Source: Candidatus Zhuqueibacterota bacterium
Lineage (GTDB): Bacteria > Zhuqueibacterota > Zhuqueibacteria > Oceanimicrobiales > Oceanimicrobiaceae
Reading direction: 5' to 3'
Length of the DNA: 64,000 nt
NCBI GenBank assembly: GCA_029262005.1
Contig: JAJDAG010000149.1
Span: 61,859-125,858 of the forward strand
The position numbers were made by a program, and so were the translations under genes. A model generated the notes under the pieces. The model did not search any database. It had not been told where the DNA came from and saw only the letters and a program-made list of their open reading frames with translations. This document shows positions 44,344 to 52,669 of this stretch, one piece after another (the stretch's first letter is position 1; every line of letters begins with the position of its first letter).

Positions 44344-45543
44344 ATGGCCGACCCTAAAACATTTTATCGCGCTTTCGACGAACTTCTACAAAAAATCGGT
44401 CGCGGCAAAACAGACGAAAAATTTGTCTCTTCCATTCTGGGTGAAGTCCAGCGCAGTTTTGGTGAGATGCTGCATTTTGGCAAATTGCGGCTCTACCAGG
44501 AGCGAGGGGATGAGTTTGTTCTCGTCAATAAATTCAAAATGAAAAATAACCAGATTGTGCGCAGAATTCCCACCGAGGCCAAAGCACTGCAAATGGTGCT
44601 GCAACACCGCAGTTACATTTTTGATGATCAAAATTTAAGCCTTGACCCCGGAATCGGCGAAAGCGGGACGTATGGGGTTCCTGCCGCGTTTATGATTCGC
44701 AGTCCGGAGCAACGCTGGATTGCCCTGTTCGAGTTGGGTACCGGCTGGATTCGTGAGGAAATTATTTTTTCGCTCAATGCAATTCGTACCGCTCTTAATT
44801 ATCGTTTGTTTTCCGAGGCCGTACGCACGGAACTTGAGCAAGCAGCACAAATTCAAACAAGTTTATTGCCATCACAAATGCCGGCCATCAAGGGTTATGA
44901 CATCGCCAGCCGCTGCCAGCCAACAGAAGTTGTGGGTGGCGATTTTTATGATTTTTTCACATTTGAAGACAATATTCTCGGTGTCGGCATTGGCGATGCC
45001 AGCGGTCACGGATTATCCGCTGCCCTGCTGGTGCGTGACTGTGTAATCGGGTTACGCATGGGTATTGAGCGTCACCTTAAAATGGTACACAGTCTGGGGA
45101 AGCTCAACAATGTTATTTATCGCAGCACCTATTCTTCCCGTTTTGTTTCTCTTTTTTACGGCGAAATTGAGAGGGATGGCCATCTGATTTTTGTTAACGC
45201 CGGCCATCCGGCGCCTTTGATTGTTCGCGGCGATGAGGTACAGACATTGACTGCGACCAGCTTGATTTTGGGCGCGGTTCCGGATATCAAACTGCATCGC
45301 TCGTTTGCTGAAGTGAAACCGGGTTCAGTGCTGGTGCTGTACAGCGATGGGCTTTTTGAGCGGGAAAATCGGGCACAGGAAACGTTTGGTATCGAGCGTT
45401 TAACAAAACTTGTCATTGCAAATCAGGACAAGTCGGCTGAAGAGATCCGGGATACCCTTTTCGAGACTGTTTACAAGTTTGGAAATCGCAGCAAATGGGA
45501 CGATGATTGCACACTTGTCATTATCAAGCGACTGGCGGAATAA
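44344..45543 (+). CDS. SpoIIE/RsbU-type PP2C serine phosphatase
   Basis: This 399-aa protein joins an N-terminal GAF-like sensory region (about 20-160) to a PPM/SpoIIE phosphatase domain (about 185-399). Metal-binding motifs are intact: VVGGDFYDFF, GIGDASGHGLSAALL, FVNAGHPAPLIV, LYSDGLFE and KWDDDCTLVII. Such enzymes dephosphorylate STAS-domain anti-anti-sigma proteins in partner-switching pathways. No STAS or anti-sigma kinase gene is adjacent, so its partner is encoded elsewhere. Confidence 0.92.
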   Translation: MADPKTFYRAFDELLQKIGRGKTDEKFVSSILGEVQRSFGEMLHFGKLRLYQERGDEFVLVNKFKMKNNQIVRRIPTEAKALQMVLQHRSYIFDDQNLSLDPGIGESGTYGVPAAFMIRSPEQRWIALFELGTGWIREEIIFSLNAIRTALNYRLFSEAVRTELEQAAQIQTSLLPSQMPAIKGYDIASRCQPTEVVGGDFYDFFTFEDNILGVGIGDASGHGLSAALLVRDCVIGLRMGIERHLKMVHSLGKLNNVIYRSTYSSRFVSLFYGEIERDGHLIFVNAGHPAPLIVRGDEVQTLTATSLILGAVPDIKLHRSFAEVKPGSVLVLYSDGLFERENRAQETFGIERLTKLVIANQDKSAEEIRDTLFETVYKFGNRSKWDDDCTLVIIKRLAE

Positions 45544-45682
45544 AATGCGTTAACTGCCGTGCGTCGCCATCGTGCAAATCGTCAATTCGGTATAAGCCGG
45601 CGGCCGCAGACCGGGTTGTCATAATGAAGACTTAGCAACTGCGATTGGTGATGTTTCTTGCCACCATGTGAATACCGATATT

Positions 45683-47614
45683 TTACTTTGCTGTGAGCCC
45701 CAGTTTTTCGCCATCAAACCGGCAATATTCAAATTGAAAATCGAAGGCACGCTTGCATTTCGGGCAATGCCGTTTGACGTTCACTTTATCCGCGTCTGAC
45801 TTTCTCCCAAGCCAGTTTTTACGAAATTGGGCCATGTTGTCAGTGACTTTCAGTCCGGCCTGTTCAAACAAGACCACCTCCAGCGTCGGATTTTCTTCAA
45901 GGGTGATTTTGGTTGTGCGCGTTTCTCCTCGTTTCTTGAAAACAAAGTCTATTTCTTTCCCTGGGTTGAATTTGGCCAAAAGCGTTTCGAGTGCGGCTGT
46001 GTCTGCCGGTGCGTTTTCACCTGCCAACTGCATGATAACATCGTTGCGGTCAATGCCTGCCTGGTAAAGTGGTGTGCCGATCAGGGTTGAAGCAGCCATT
46101 AACATCTTACCGTCTTTAAACTTAAAGTTGAGCGGGCCGAACCAGGCTTCACCCGGCTTTTTCTTTCTCAGAAGAAAACCGGCATGCTCAAGTAAGTTTT
46201 TATAATCCGGCCAGTCGCGGCCTTCAACATATTTTTTGAAAAAGTTTTCTGAAAATTCTGGTGAGATTGTGATTTCTGCCAGCGTTGTTTTGATGTCTTT
46301 GTTGCTGTACGGAATTTCACGCCGGCCGTATTTATGCCACATCACGCGCATCAGATCGTCCAGGCTGATGTTTTTGAAGTGTGTTCGCAGCAACAAGTCC
46401 AGCGCCAACCCCAGAGCCGAACCATAAGGATAGTAGGAAATAAATGTGTTTTTGAAATTCTGAGGATCGTTTGCAACACCGGCATCGGTAAAAGGCGCCT
46501 GCAGGCTCATTTCTATTGGACTGAAAAAACGATTGCCTGGTGAAGTGAGTACAAAGTCGAGATTTCTGGAAATGTCATTTGCAAACCAGTCAATGCTGAC
46601 CAATTGCGCCCGTTTCAGTGCCAGTCCGTCGTAATAGCTGGTAAAGCCTTCGGCAAACCAGAGTTCCCCGGATATGTTGGTACGGCTAAAATTAAATGGT
46701 TCAAGCGATTTTGGTCGGATTCGCTCAACATTCCAACAATGAAAAAGTTCATGCGAAATCGTGCTGAGGGTGCGGATGAAGTGTTTTGTCAGGGCCCGAG
46801 AAGATGTGCAGACGGTTGAGTTGCGGTGTTCCATGCCGTCGTTATCAGCGCCTGCCAGGTAGTCAGCGATAAACGTGTAGGTGCCGTTTTCAAACAGAGG
46901 CAATTCCCCGTAAATTGCAATTTGCTCTTGAACAACAGCCTCACAAAGCCGGGCATAAGCTGCTGTCTCGGCTGTGCTGCCTTCATGGTGCAGAGCCAGG
47001 CGAATGCGCTGAGTCAAGCCACCGCTTTGCACTTGCCAGTCCGCCAGATCGAAGTCACTGACTTCCGTAGGGCTGTCCAGAAAATATTGAAGATCAGGGG
47101 CTGTGAAACGATTCGGCTTTGTCGTGGGATGTAATTGGGTTGCGATGCGCCAGTCGTTTCGTGGCAACTCAAAGACAATTTGAATCGGTCTGTCTTCCAA
47201 CCCGGCGGCCCACATGAATGTGGCCGGCATGTTTAAATGTGCGTGGGTGTTGTCAATTGCCAGGTAGGTGCCATCGCATAAATCGCCAAAAATCGTGTAA
47301 CTTATTTTTACGGTGCCATCGTGCCCGTAAACAGACCATTGGTGCGGGTTTGGCCGGTGAAATTCCAGCTTCTGCCCTTTGCTGCCTTCGGCCTGAACAG
47401 CGTAGATGTTTTTGGCAAATTCATGCAGGGCATAACGGCCGGGCGAACTGCGGCTCATGCGGATTGCAAGGGTGTCAGCGCTGACTTCTGTAAATGTCAC
47501 CTGGACATTTGCTTCATGGTGGTCGCGATTAACGAATGAGATTCGGTAATCGATTGCTGTTTGCGCCAGACCGGGAGTGGCCGTGAACAAAATAAGCCAC
47601 AGACTTAATTTCAT
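45683..47614 (-). CDS. M61 family glycyl aminopeptidase-like protease with PDZ and zinc ribbon
   Basis: This protein of about 643 aa has a signal peptide (LSLWLILFTATPGLAQ), a beta-rich N-domain, a gluzincin core with HELFH at 288-292 (numbered from the ATG at 47614), and a PDZ domain near the end (GTPLYQAGIDRNDVIMQLAG). This is the standard M61 layout. The last 30 residues add a Cys motif (CPKCKRAFDFQFEYCRFDG) that resembles a zinc ribbon and is unusual for an exported peptidase. It should act in the periplasm on peptides or misfolded proteins. Confidence 0.88.
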   Translation of the reverse strand: MKLSLWLILFTATPGLAQTAIDYRISFVNRDHHEANVQVTFTEVSADTLAIRMSRSSPGRYALHEFAKNIYAVQAEGSKGQKLEFHRPNPHQWSVYGHDGTVKISYTIFGDLCDGTYLAIDNTHAHLNMPATFMWAAGLEDRPIQIVFELPRNDWRIATQLHPTTKPNRFTAPDLQYFLDSPTEVSDFDLADWQVQSGGLTQRIRLALHHEGSTAETAAYARLCEAVVQEQIAIYGELPLFENGTYTFIADYLAGADNDGMEHRNSTVCTSSRALTKHFIRTLSTISHELFHCWNVERIRPKSLEPFNFSRTNISGELWFAEGFTSYYDGLALKRAQLVSIDWFANDISRNLDFVLTSPGNRFFSPIEMSLQAPFTDAGVANDPQNFKNTFISYYPYGSALGLALDLLLRTHFKNISLDDLMRVMWHKYGRREIPYSNKDIKTTLAEITISPEFSENFFKKYVEGRDWPDYKNLLEHAGFLLRKKKPGEAWFGPLNFKFKDGKMLMAASTLIGTPLYQAGIDRNDVIMQLAGENAPADTAALETLLAKFNPGKEIDFVFKKRGETRTTKITLEENPTLEVVLFEQAGLKVTDNMAQFRKNWLGRKSDADKVNVKRHCPKCKRAFDFQFEYCRFDGEKLGLTAK

Positions 47615-47668
47615 GGATTGTACGCAGTTGTTAACGGTTGCAAAGTTGTATGAGCCCATGTTGTTTTC

Positions 47669-49021
47669 TCATTCCTTTTTTTCTGGAAATATCAAGTTTA
47701 ATAAAAAGCCGGTGAGACCGCCGACCACAAGGCCCTGGCTAAATAAAGTACGCACCGCTTCAGGTAGATTCTGCAGCACATCCGGTCGAAACTCGACGCC
47801 CAAACCGAGCCCCACAGAAACAGCAATGATGATCATGGAACGTTGATTCATCTCGACATCGCGGTGAATAATAGCGGCGCCGCTGGCAAATATCATGGCA
47901 AACATGATGAGGCCGCCACCACCGATAACTGCCGGCGGGATGGTGGCTATCAGCATGCCGATTTTGGGTACGAAACCGAGAAACAGCAAAAACAGTCCAC
48001 CGATGGCTGCGACATGCCTGCTTGCGACGCCGGTAAAATTTACCAAACCCACATTTTGCGAATATGAAGTGTTGGGGAAAGCACCGAAAAGCGCTGCCAG
48101 GCCACTCATCACGCCATCGGCAACCAGGCCGCCTTTCATCTCCCTGATAGTTGGTTTTCGGCCAACCGCTGCTATCGTTCCGGTAATGTCACCGAGGGTT
48201 TCCAGCGCGCTGACAACATAAATAAAGCTCATGGCAATAATCGGTGCCAGGTGAAATTCCAAACCGAATTTCAAGGGCTGCGGAAAGCTGAACCATTGGT
48301 TCGTGGTTGCAGCCACGAATTCTACTTTGCCCAGGGCCAGCGCAAGCAGATAGCCCGCTGCTGCGCCGATGAGCATGCTGGCGTAACGCCAAAATCCTTT
48401 GGAAAATTGGTTGAGTACCAGTGTCACCACCAAGGCTGTTGCAGCAATAGCCAAATTGCTGAACGAACCATAGTCGGCTGCACCGACACCGCCGGCAACG
48501 TAATCCATTCCTACTGGAATCAGAGTCAGGCCAATGAGCATAACAACAATGCCGGTGGCCAAAGGTGGAAAAATTTTGCTGAATCTCTTGTAGTAGTAGC
48601 CGATAACGATTTCCACAATCGAAGCGGCCAGGCAGGCGCCAAAAGCAGTGGCCAGGTTGTATTGCCTGGCAATGCTGATGATGCCGGCGACAAATGCGAA
48701 ACTTGTGCCCATCACCATGGGGATACGGGCACCAACCGGGCCGAGTGGATATGCTTGCACAATGGTTGCAACACCTGCCATCGTGAGCGCAATTTGAACA
48801 AAAAAGGCTTTGTCAGAGGCCCCGAGGCCAATTGCATTGGCGATTATGAGCGGTACGGCAATGTTGCTGAGAAACATGGCCACCAGATGCTGCAAGCCGA
48901 GAGGAACCGCCTCTCGAAGCGGTGGCTTATCTTCAATACCGTAAATGATGTGTGCCGCTCGCGTGGCTGCTCCGGCGGCGGCATCGTTTTTCAGGATTGG
49001 GTTTGCAGATGTTGATTTCAT
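47669..49021 (-). CDS. Xanthine/uracil permease (NCS2 family)
   Basis: This protein of about 450 aa is a nucleobase:cation symporter. The family core is visible: GLQHLVAMFLSNIAVPLI, VMGTSFAFVAGI, FIYVVSALETLGDITG, FGAFPNTSYSQNVGLVNFTGVASR and IGGGGLIMFAMI. The ATG at 49021 is preferred because the 62 residues upstream of it look non-coding. Residues in the QNVGLV block are like those of xanthine and urate transporters rather than UraA, but the substrate is uncertain. It is followed 54 bases later by the M61 gene. Confidence 0.92.
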   Translation of the reverse strand: MKSTSANPILKNDAAAGAATRAAHIIYGIEDKPPLREAVPLGLQHLVAMFLSNIAVPLIIANAIGLGASDKAFFVQIALTMAGVATIVQAYPLGPVGARIPMVMGTSFAFVAGIISIARQYNLATAFGACLAASIVEIVIGYYYKRFSKIFPPLATGIVVMLIGLTLIPVGMDYVAGGVGAADYGSFSNLAIAATALVVTLVLNQFSKGFWRYASMLIGAAAGYLLALALGKVEFVAATTNQWFSFPQPLKFGLEFHLAPIIAMSFIYVVSALETLGDITGTIAAVGRKPTIREMKGGLVADGVMSGLAALFGAFPNTSYSQNVGLVNFTGVASRHVAAIGGLFLLFLGFVPKIGMLIATIPPAVIGGGGLIMFAMIFASGAAIIHRDVEMNQRSMIIIAVSVGLGLGVEFRPDVLQNLPEAVRTLFSQGLVVGGLTGFLLNLIFPEKKE

Positions 49022-49298
49022 GTGCACGAGAAGTGGTTTGTTTGTTGATAAGGCCGGGTTGATTTGAACTGTTAAGAAAAGTGAAAATATAGCTAAAGAT
49101 GGGCAGAAAGTAAACCCCGGAAGTTGTGTTAAGTCGAAAAGGTGCGGCGCTATGTTGAGCAGTGTGGGTAATGTCTGACCCCGCATAGCCGGGAATTTGT
49201 TAGCCACGGATTTACACAGAGATGCACGGATTTTTTTAACCTGGACTATTCATGAAATCCAAAATTTACAGTCAATCTGTTACCTCGGGACTAACATT

Positions 49299-49373
49299 CC
49301 TCTGCTTTTCGCTCCGGACTAGCGAAAACCTGTCTCCCCTTCGGCAAGCTCAGGGTAGGCTATGCAAAGGGAG
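49299..49373 (+). repeat. Dispersed intergenic repeat, family B copy 2
   Basis: CCTCTGCTTTTCGCT, AGCGAAAA and CTGTCTCCC occur in the same order as at 7554-7604 (minus strand), and CAAAGGGAG ends both. This copy is about 24 bases longer because a TTCGGCAAGCTCAGGGTAGG element sits inside it. Confidence 0.75.
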
Positions 49374-49484
49374 ATCCTCAATCCCTTTCGAAGAGGGAAA
49401 AGCGGTTTTTAACGTAGAATCGGGTAAACTATTTCCTGCACTGCGGCAGGTTAGGGGCGTTGCAATTTGCATAAGATAAACAAC

Positions 49485-49513
49485 TTGACTCTAATTAGTA
49501 GAATTATTATTAT
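49485..49513 (+). promoter_or_regulatory. Sigma-70-type promoter for the TetR gene
   Basis: TTGACT at 49485-49490 and TATTAT at 49508-49513 are 17 bases apart. The transcript would start near 49520, leaving a leader of about 105 bases before the TetR gene, in which an operator may lie. Confidence 0.6.
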
Positions 49514-49625
49514 CGGCGGTGAGTAAACACTTACATGGCCTGATGTGCTATTTGGGCAACATCATCGCTGTTCACGAAGTTGTGGGATTGACTTCATAAT
49601 CAGGTAACCTAACAGGCATTTGTCA

Positions 49626-50195
49626 ATGGCTCGCTCTCTTACCAAACGCCCGGACCTTGTTGATGCCGCACTTACTTTATTTATGCAGAAGGGCATCAAA
49701 GCGACGACCACTCGTGATATTGCCATACGTGCCGGCATTTCAGAGGGAACGATTTATCGTCATTTTGTCAGTAAGGATGCCCTGGCTGAGCGCGTGTTTG
49801 AGGACAATCTCGAATATTTCTGGCTTTTTCTCAAAGGTTACCTCAAACGAGCAAAGACGCCGCAAGAAATGCTGAAAGCGTATGTTTGCGGATTTTTTGA
49901 ATTTTCCCGTAAAGAGCAGCGGCGTTACACCTTTGTGATTGCAGCGCATCAAACCGAATTAAAGAAACTTTCTCGCGAGAAAATGAAGCCTAAGCAAATG
50001 CTTGACAAGATTCTGCGCATAGGCCGGAAGCAAGGTATATTCCGTGAAATGGATGACCAGCTTGCCGGTGCCATGGTAATGGGCACGATTATGCAGACTA
50101 TTTTCTATTTAAAAAGTGGCCGTATTGCGGTCAGCTATGACGAAGTTGTTGAAGAAGTTTGCCACACTTGCCTGCGAATGGTGGAAAGATGCTAA
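49626..50195 (+). CDS. TetR/AcrR family transcriptional regulator
   Basis: This protein of about 189 aa has the TetR N-terminal helix-turn-helix (TTTRDIAIRAGISEGTIYRHF, a standard fit) followed by an all-helical ligand-binding domain. I chose the ATG at 49626 over the TTG two codons earlier. It precedes the ferredoxin gene by 48 bases on the same strand and may be autoregulated. The inducer and targets cannot be told from sequence. Confidence 0.9.
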   Translation: MARSLTKRPDLVDAALTLFMQKGIKATTTRDIAIRAGISEGTIYRHFVSKDALAERVFEDNLEYFWLFLKGYLKRAKTPQEMLKAYVCGFFEFSRKEQRRYTFVIAAHQTELKKLSREKMKPKQMLDKILRIGRKQGIFREMDDQLAGAMVMGTIMQTIFYLKSGRIAVSYDEVVEEVCHTCLRMVERC

Positions 50196-50243
50196 TCAAT
50201 CATATTACTCTAAAAAAAAATACCAGTGAAAGGAGGTGAAAAC

Positions 50244-50525
50244 GTGACTTACATTATCGCTGAACCGTGCGTCGATACAAGAGATAGAGCGTGTGTTGAA
50301 GTCTGCCCGGTCGACTGTATCTACGAAATTGAGGATACTGAGCTTTCTGAAGGAGATGAAGCTTTTATGGATACGCTTTACATCCATCCTGAAGAATGTA
50401 TCGACTGTGGCGCCTGTGAACCGGAATGCCCTGTTGAGGCTATCTTCCCGGAAGATGAAGTGCCCGATAAATGGGATAAGTTTATTGCCTACAACTATGA
50501 AGCATTCGGCATGACAGCACCGTAG
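50244..50525 (+). CDS. fdxA: 7Fe-type ferredoxin
   Basis: This 93-aa acidic protein is a bacterial 7Fe ferredoxin. The first cluster motif is CVDTRDRACVEVCPVDC (typical of a 3Fe-4S or mixed site) and the second is CIDCGACEPECPVEAI (4Fe-4S). An ideal Shine-Dalgarno (AAAGGAGGTGA, 50229-50239) sits four bases before the GTG at 50244, which decides that start over the longer frame at 50226. It is a low-potential electron carrier and is followed by a strong terminator. Confidence 0.95.
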   Translation: MTYIIAEPCVDTRDRACVEVCPVDCIYEIEDTELSEGDEAFMDTLYIHPEECIDCGACEPECPVEAIFPEDEVPDKWDKFIAYNYEAFGMTAP

Positions 50526-50866
50526 TAAAAAGAAGTTGTATCGCTACAAGAGGCCATCTCATATAAGGTGGCCTCTTGTTTTTTGTCTCCCTGCCCGAGG
50601 GATGTTTTCAGCACAAATTCAGACCGTTTTTTTGCGGTTCACATCACTGGATAATTTCCAGGCACCATCATTTTAATTTTTTTTTGGGAGGATTCAGTAC
50701 CTGGCAGCGTCTATTGTATAAAGGCCCTGTATTTATAATTTGTACAATCCCTATTTTACTGCCCTATGTTTTGTAACGCCGGTCACGAATAGCGAAATTA
50801 TTGATTTTTTCAACCGCTGGACATTATGTCGATGGCGGATTCTTTAGTGATTGAAGGGAGTGTTTT
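50526..50866. other. Gap between ferredoxin and the cas operon
   Basis: Apart from the terminator at its left end I see no gene. GAAGGGAG at about 50851-50858 is the cas6 ribosome binding site. A cas operon promoter should lie here, but I could not place clear boxes. Confidence 0.45.
50547..50584 (+). terminator. Rho-independent terminator after the ferredoxin gene
   Basis: CAAGAGGCCA and TGGCCTCTTG form a perfect 10-bp stem around a 12-base loop, followed by TTTTTT. The remaining 280 bases to cas6 hold no gene I can see. Confidence 0.92.
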
Positions 50867-51688
50867 ATGCGTTTGAAATTGACATTGCGTCCGGCGCGGA
50901 TGCCGGTAATTATCCCCATAAATTATTCCCACCTGCTGGCAGCAGCCATTTATAAAATACTCGGACAAGCATCGGAACCCTTTGCGAGTTTTTTGCACGA
51001 ACAGGGCTATGCCGCCTTGAGCGGCCGCTTGTTGAAAATGTTTACATTTTCCAAACTACTCAATTCGTTTGCCAGACCGCGGAAGACCGATAATCTGGTG
51101 CAATTATTCAGCCCAAAGGATGATTGGACACTGTACGTGGGTAGCCCGATGACAGATGATTTTGTCCAGAATTTTGTGCTGGGCCTGTTTGAAGCAACGG
51201 AATTTGCAATTGGCGCGCATGGCTTGCGGGCAACCTTTAAAGTTGAGCAGGTGGAAGCGCTGGCACCGCCGGACTTTGCACAAAGCATGCGTTTTTCTAC
51301 GCTATCGCCCATCTCTGTCAGTACAATGATTGAAAAGGACGGCAAAATGTCTCCACGCTATCTCTTACCCGAGGACGCCGACCTTTCCGTAGCGCTAAAA
51401 AACAATCTGGTGCAGAAGCATCAGATCATTTACGGACGTGTTCCTGCTGACGACACTTTCACGCTGACATTCGAAAAACACGATCGTCCGAAAACCAAAC
51501 TGATCACGCTAAAAGAAGGCCGGCCCGATGAAACCAAACGCCGGGGATTTGAGAGCCACTTCACCTTGACCGGAAGCCCGGAACTGTTGCAAACAGCCTG
51601 GGAATGCGGATTGGGCGAGGCCGGTTCTATGGGGTTTGGGATGCTGGAGGTAGAGAACAGTGAAAAATCTAAAGTCAAAATTGGTTAG
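50867..51688 (+). CDS. cas6: CRISPR-associated endoribonuclease Cas6
   Basis: This 273-aa protein cuts the CRISPR precursor RNA within each repeat. It has two ferredoxin-like halves and the Gly-rich loop near the C-terminus (GLGEAGSMGFGML) that marks the family. His22 (IPINYSHLLAAAIYKIL) is the best candidate for the catalytic base. Cleavage of the repeats in this window would leave an 8-nt 5' handle ATTGAAAT. It is the first gene of the cas operon, and the next gene starts 5 bases after its stop. Confidence 0.93.
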   Translation: MRLKLTLRPARMPVIIPINYSHLLAAAIYKILGQASEPFASFLHEQGYAALSGRLLKMFTFSKLLNSFARPRKTDNLVQLFSPKDDWTLYVGSPMTDDFVQNFVLGLFEATEFAIGAHGLRATFKVEQVEALAPPDFAQSMRFSTLSPISVSTMIEKDGKMSPRYLLPEDADLSVALKNNLVQKHQIIYGRVPADDTFTLTFEKHDRPKTKLITLKEGRPDETKRRGFESHFTLTGSPELLQTAWECGLGEAGSMGFGMLEVENSEKSKVKIG

Positions 51689-51693
51689 AAATC

Positions 51694-52596
51694 ATGCCTG
51701 ATCAATTAGGGCTGTTTTCAGTAACGGTTGACCACAAACAAAGCGCGCTGGATTGTTTGCAACGGTTTGATTTGCCGCAGGCAAAAACTGAACTGGAAAC
51801 CGCTTCCGAGATAGATTTCTATCTGGCGGATGTTCAGACGCTGCTGCAATGTACCAATTTTTTAATTGATCTTGGACTCAGCCCCCACAGTAAAGCGGCA
51901 AGTCTGGCAAAGGCCTGGCTTGAACTACAAAAGGAATCTGCGAATTTAAACGCTGCCGCGCGCTCGTTTCTTGAAACTCTGATCTGTGAGCGGATTGTGC
52001 AAATTGTACCAAATGATTTTGCCGGCTTTACCGATGCAGATGAAACGCTGCATGTCGGCTACTGCTTCCTGGTTCTCAACCAGCCTGAGCAAGCCTACAG
52101 AAAGTTGCTGGACTTTTTGACCAGCCGGCCGTCCGACGAAAGCTACCCGCAACTTTGGGGCTATTTTGGTGATGCCTGTTACCGGCTCAACCACCGGGAG
52201 GAATGTAACAGCGGCTACTTGTGTGCCCTTTTTATGCAACCACAGGCTGTGGATTTGGCCCAACTCGCGCATCCGGATTTAAAACGTATTCTTGAGGAGC
52301 TGTGTGTTCAACATGATGAAGAAACAGCGCGTGCACTCTGGCCCATTCATGCTTTTCTGGAGAATGTCTTACACATTTCGAAAGGAAACATCTGGTTGGC
52401 GCAGTTGATTCGCGAGCAACGTTTTGACCACAACAGCGAACTTTTCCTCTATCCGGCTCAGCGCATTTACCAATTTGCACTCTGCCTCTATATCGACCAG
52501 TCGGGTTTGCACGGCGAAATCGATTTTAACGCACGGGTCGAAATGCAGAGGTTGGATGCGGCGTTGTTCGGGCGGTATTTGGAGTGGGTGGGGTAG
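51694..52596 (+). CDS. Unknown protein embedded in the cas operon (helical, TPR-like)
   Basis: I do not recognise this 300-aa protein. It is soluble and helical, with TPR-like pairs in the middle (LHVGYCFLVLNQPEQAYRKLL; QLWGYFGDACYRLN). It has no catalytic motif I can name. It sits 5 bases after cas6 and 73 bases before cas8b in the same direction, so it is transcribed with the cas genes. Standard type I-B operons do not have a gene here. Its base composition is like cas6 and unlike cas8b. It could be an accessory subunit, a regulator or a passenger. Confidence 0.8.
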   Translation: MPDQLGLFSVTVDHKQSALDCLQRFDLPQAKTELETASEIDFYLADVQTLLQCTNFLIDLGLSPHSKAASLAKAWLELQKESANLNAAARSFLETLICERIVQIVPNDFAGFTDADETLHVGYCFLVLNQPEQAYRKLLDFLTSRPSDESYPQLWGYFGDACYRLNHREECNSGYLCALFMQPQAVDLAQLAHPDLKRILEELCVQHDEETARALWPIHAFLENVLHISKGNIWLAQLIREQRFDHNSELFLYPAQRIYQFALCLYIDQSGLHGEIDFNARVEMQRLDAALFGRYLEWVG

Positions 52597-52669
52597 ATTG
52601 TTGGATGTGGGGAGAGTGGGGAGGGACGGTTTTATTTTAAGATATCGACTAATAAAATGAGGTTTTGAA

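Larger units (their letters stand above)
49022..49625. other. Gene-free gap with repeats and the TetR promoter
   Basis: No gene is visible. It holds a short CACGGATTT-type repeat (about 49203-49234), the family B dispersed repeat (49299-49373) with an embedded CCTTCGGCAAGCTCAGGG element, and the promoter of the TetR gene (49485-49513). Confidence 0.55.

Noticed and set aside
48251..49015. A 254-codon open frame on the plus strand
   Set aside because: It lies wholly antisense to the NCS2 permease gene, has a biased His/Glu/Gln-rich composition and resembles no family; it is a shadow frame.
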